Source of the DNA: Clostridia bacterium
Lineage (GTDB): Bacteria; Bacillota_A; Clostridia; Christensenellales; Aristaeellaceae
DNA: 13,316 nucleotides
Assembly (NCBI GenBank): GCA_017399225.1
Contig: JAFQEB010000134.1
Location: forward strand, 1 to 13,316
Direction: 5' to 3'
This document shows positions 12,901 to 13,316 of this stretch, one piece after another. The notes under the pieces were generated by a model. The model searched no databases. It was not told the DNA's origin and saw only the letters and a program-made list of their open reading frames with translations. How positions within the stretch are numbered: the stretch's first letter is position 1; each line of letters begins with the position of its first letter. Both the position numbers and the translations under genes were made by a program.

Positions 12901-13316
12901 CCAGGTAGTAGGTGCCCGCCGCGTCCACGGCCAGCTCAGTGATGTACAGGCTGTTCTTGATGGACTCGACCTCGGTCTTCACCAGGATCTCGCCCGCGTC
13001 GTTGTAGATGGCGAACTGACGGCCGTCGCCGCCGGACACCCACCACAGCTTCACATTCGCCGCGCCCTCGGTCTTGAACATGACGGAGTTGATCATGCCC
13101 TTGTCAGGGTTGGTCTTGCCGCCGAAGTTCAGGCGCTGGGTCGCAGTGTAGCCGTCATCGAAGGTCTTGTTGCTGCCGTCGATCTTGTTCTTCGCAGAGT
13201 ACATCACCGTGAAGTACTCCTTGAACGTCTCACTCTCGCCGTCCGCCTTCGCTCCCGGCTCCATTGCCGGCAGATCTGCCGTCGCGTCCAGCACGTAGCT
13301 CACGGGTTCCGCGGGG
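9962..13316 (-). CDS. Multi-domain family 9 pectate lyase (N-terminus beyond window)
   Basis: This large, probably secreted enzyme cleaves pectate by beta-elimination. The frame stays open through 13316, so GTG at 13303 is not a real start and any signal peptide lies outside. Numbering from 13303, the domains are: 1-150, a beta-sandwich resembling a carbohydrate-binding module of clostridial pectinases (YFTVMYSAK, TFDDGYTATQRLNFGG, AGTYYLGV); about 155-260, an Ig-like domain; 262-345, fibronectin type III (VDLVWNAVAEAEGYEVYVNG); 346-604, a concanavalin-like sandwich; 605-731, another beta domain; 732-1113, a right-handed beta-helix starting YVAPDG. The calcium ligands of Pel9A map onto D896 (YEDADGF), D920, D921 and D924 (NADDGYD), with the exact spacing 0, 24, 25, 28; catalytic Lys is K963 in NGFKLGG. 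No dockerin or anchoring motif is seen at the C-terminus. It is separated by a terminator from the GGDEF gene downstream. Confidence 0.92.
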   Translation of the reverse strand, partial: PAEPVSYVLDATADLPAMEPGAKADGESETFKEYFTVMYSAKNKIDGSNKTFDDGYTATQRLNFGGKTNPDKGMINSVMFKTEGAANVKLWWVSGGDGRQFAIYNDAGEILVKTEVESIKNSLYITELAVDAAGTYYLGVPDGSNYLFKLEVTVTPAGAAAPMRAAWATVAAPAITAAQDNGEGEVAVTVSALIGFDGADEVVVAMLDGEGNELATRRSIAEKAEHTLTFEPDASGEYTFRASLNREGEEAKTCEGKAAFVLPLGVPAITSATSAGAGNVDLVWNAVAEAEGYEVYVNGEIAGSCEETAFTVSGLTVGEKYAFAVCALRGEEAGEISAEAIATATEEAQRAWSFTVFGPSTNDKDNGFVGSLNDDGYVTVYSENGKGKIQPNADDGVAFYYTAIPADQNFTLRANVHVDNWDYSNGQEGFGLMAMDSVPARGTGSFLTNQYMALASKIEYYWYNGKVADSGTKYSMRLGLGALAKVGRTPETTEAILGVTYPLETSATGKAIEEVSNYNIIGNNTNRDILDKTAATIDELTDFVLEIQKNNTGYFITYYGQDGEIVGQYKDYDTEALSRMDTENVYVGFFAARRARATFSDVVLTVIDPAQDAAKEEKPVVKVDPTLSIVSAEISNSKDYTLSFVSNVAGTADVYISQGDEAQECVATGIPAQAEIRNDYTFDLPGTSEMLIELVFKPDPEQDLGEARVLGSTRNLSAEIAVSYIVAYAGLEEIYVAPDGAPAGLGTRERPLSLPVAVKYVQEGQTIVLMEGIYNFVEPLRIPHGIDGTAEKPIRMIADPQAQTRPVLDFKGMCAGIVHGGDYWYFGGFDVTGAANGQKGFQVSGHYNTLENIHTYRNGNTGIQISRYAGSDPVSEWPSYNLILNCTSWSNVDAGYEDADGFAAKLTCGPGNVLDGCVAYNNADDGYDLYAKIETGPIGAVTIRNSVAYANGILEDGTDAGNGNGFKLGGSNIPGAHRLENSYAFFNKSKGIDSNSCPDVIVENSVSYNNGRYNVAFYTNIEQNTAYQAKGVISFKDDTLPLGDKAEGDEFKVKGTQDPAAYLNDSCYYWDGAKSVNAAGQEVTADWFQSLEFKGVERNEDGSINMQGFLQLVEAAK

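Noticed and set aside
13301..13303. GTG as start of the pectate lyase
   Set aside because: The frame continues open to the window edge (PAEP precedes it), no ribosome binding site is visible, and a secreted enzyme should have a signal peptide further upstream.

Overview
The window looks like a chromosomal segment from a GC-rich, Gram-positive-type bacterium of the class Clostridia, probably a gut or rumen plant-polysaccharide degrader. The reasons are the B. subtilis-like beta and beta-prime subunit sequences (including [17 protein letters not shown] in the rifampicin region), strong GGAGG-type ribosome binding sites, near-consensus sigma-A promoters, and a large modular pectate lyase. The genus cannot be fixed from this sequence alone.

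Layout, left to right. (1) Positions 1-6582: the 3' two thirds of rpoB and all of rpoC on the + strand. A 164-base spacer between them can fold into a long imperfect hairpin and two short ones. rpoC starts at TTG. Its product is about 130 residues longer than B. subtilis beta-prime because the jaw-side barrel unit appears three times in tandem. A strong terminator follows rpoC. (2) Positions 6636-8337: a ParB-like-fold protein whose ribosome binding site abuts the T-tract of that terminator; then a GNAT acetyltransferase and a shikimate-kinase-like P-loop kinase, driven as a pair by a sharp promoter lying across the ParB-like stop codon. (3) Positions 8367-8703: a promoter, tRNA-Val(GAC), its terminator, then a second, broken tRNA-like element with a roughly 69-base insert, closed by a bidirectional terminator. 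(4) Positions 8727-9782, minus strand: a GGDEF diguanylate cyclase with a C-terminal GAF-like region, with its own extended -10 promoter. (5) Positions 9962-13316, minus strand, running off the right edge: a multi-domain family 9 pectate lyase with intact calcium and catalytic residues.

The left half is core transcription machinery. The right half is accessory: c-di-GMP signalling next to a probably secreted pectin-degrading enzyme. I see no CRISPR array, transposase, integrase, toxin-antitoxin pair or recognisable defence system. The signals most worth following are the folded rpoB-rpoC spacer, the triplicated beta-prime module, and the tRNA-derived element after tRNA-Val.
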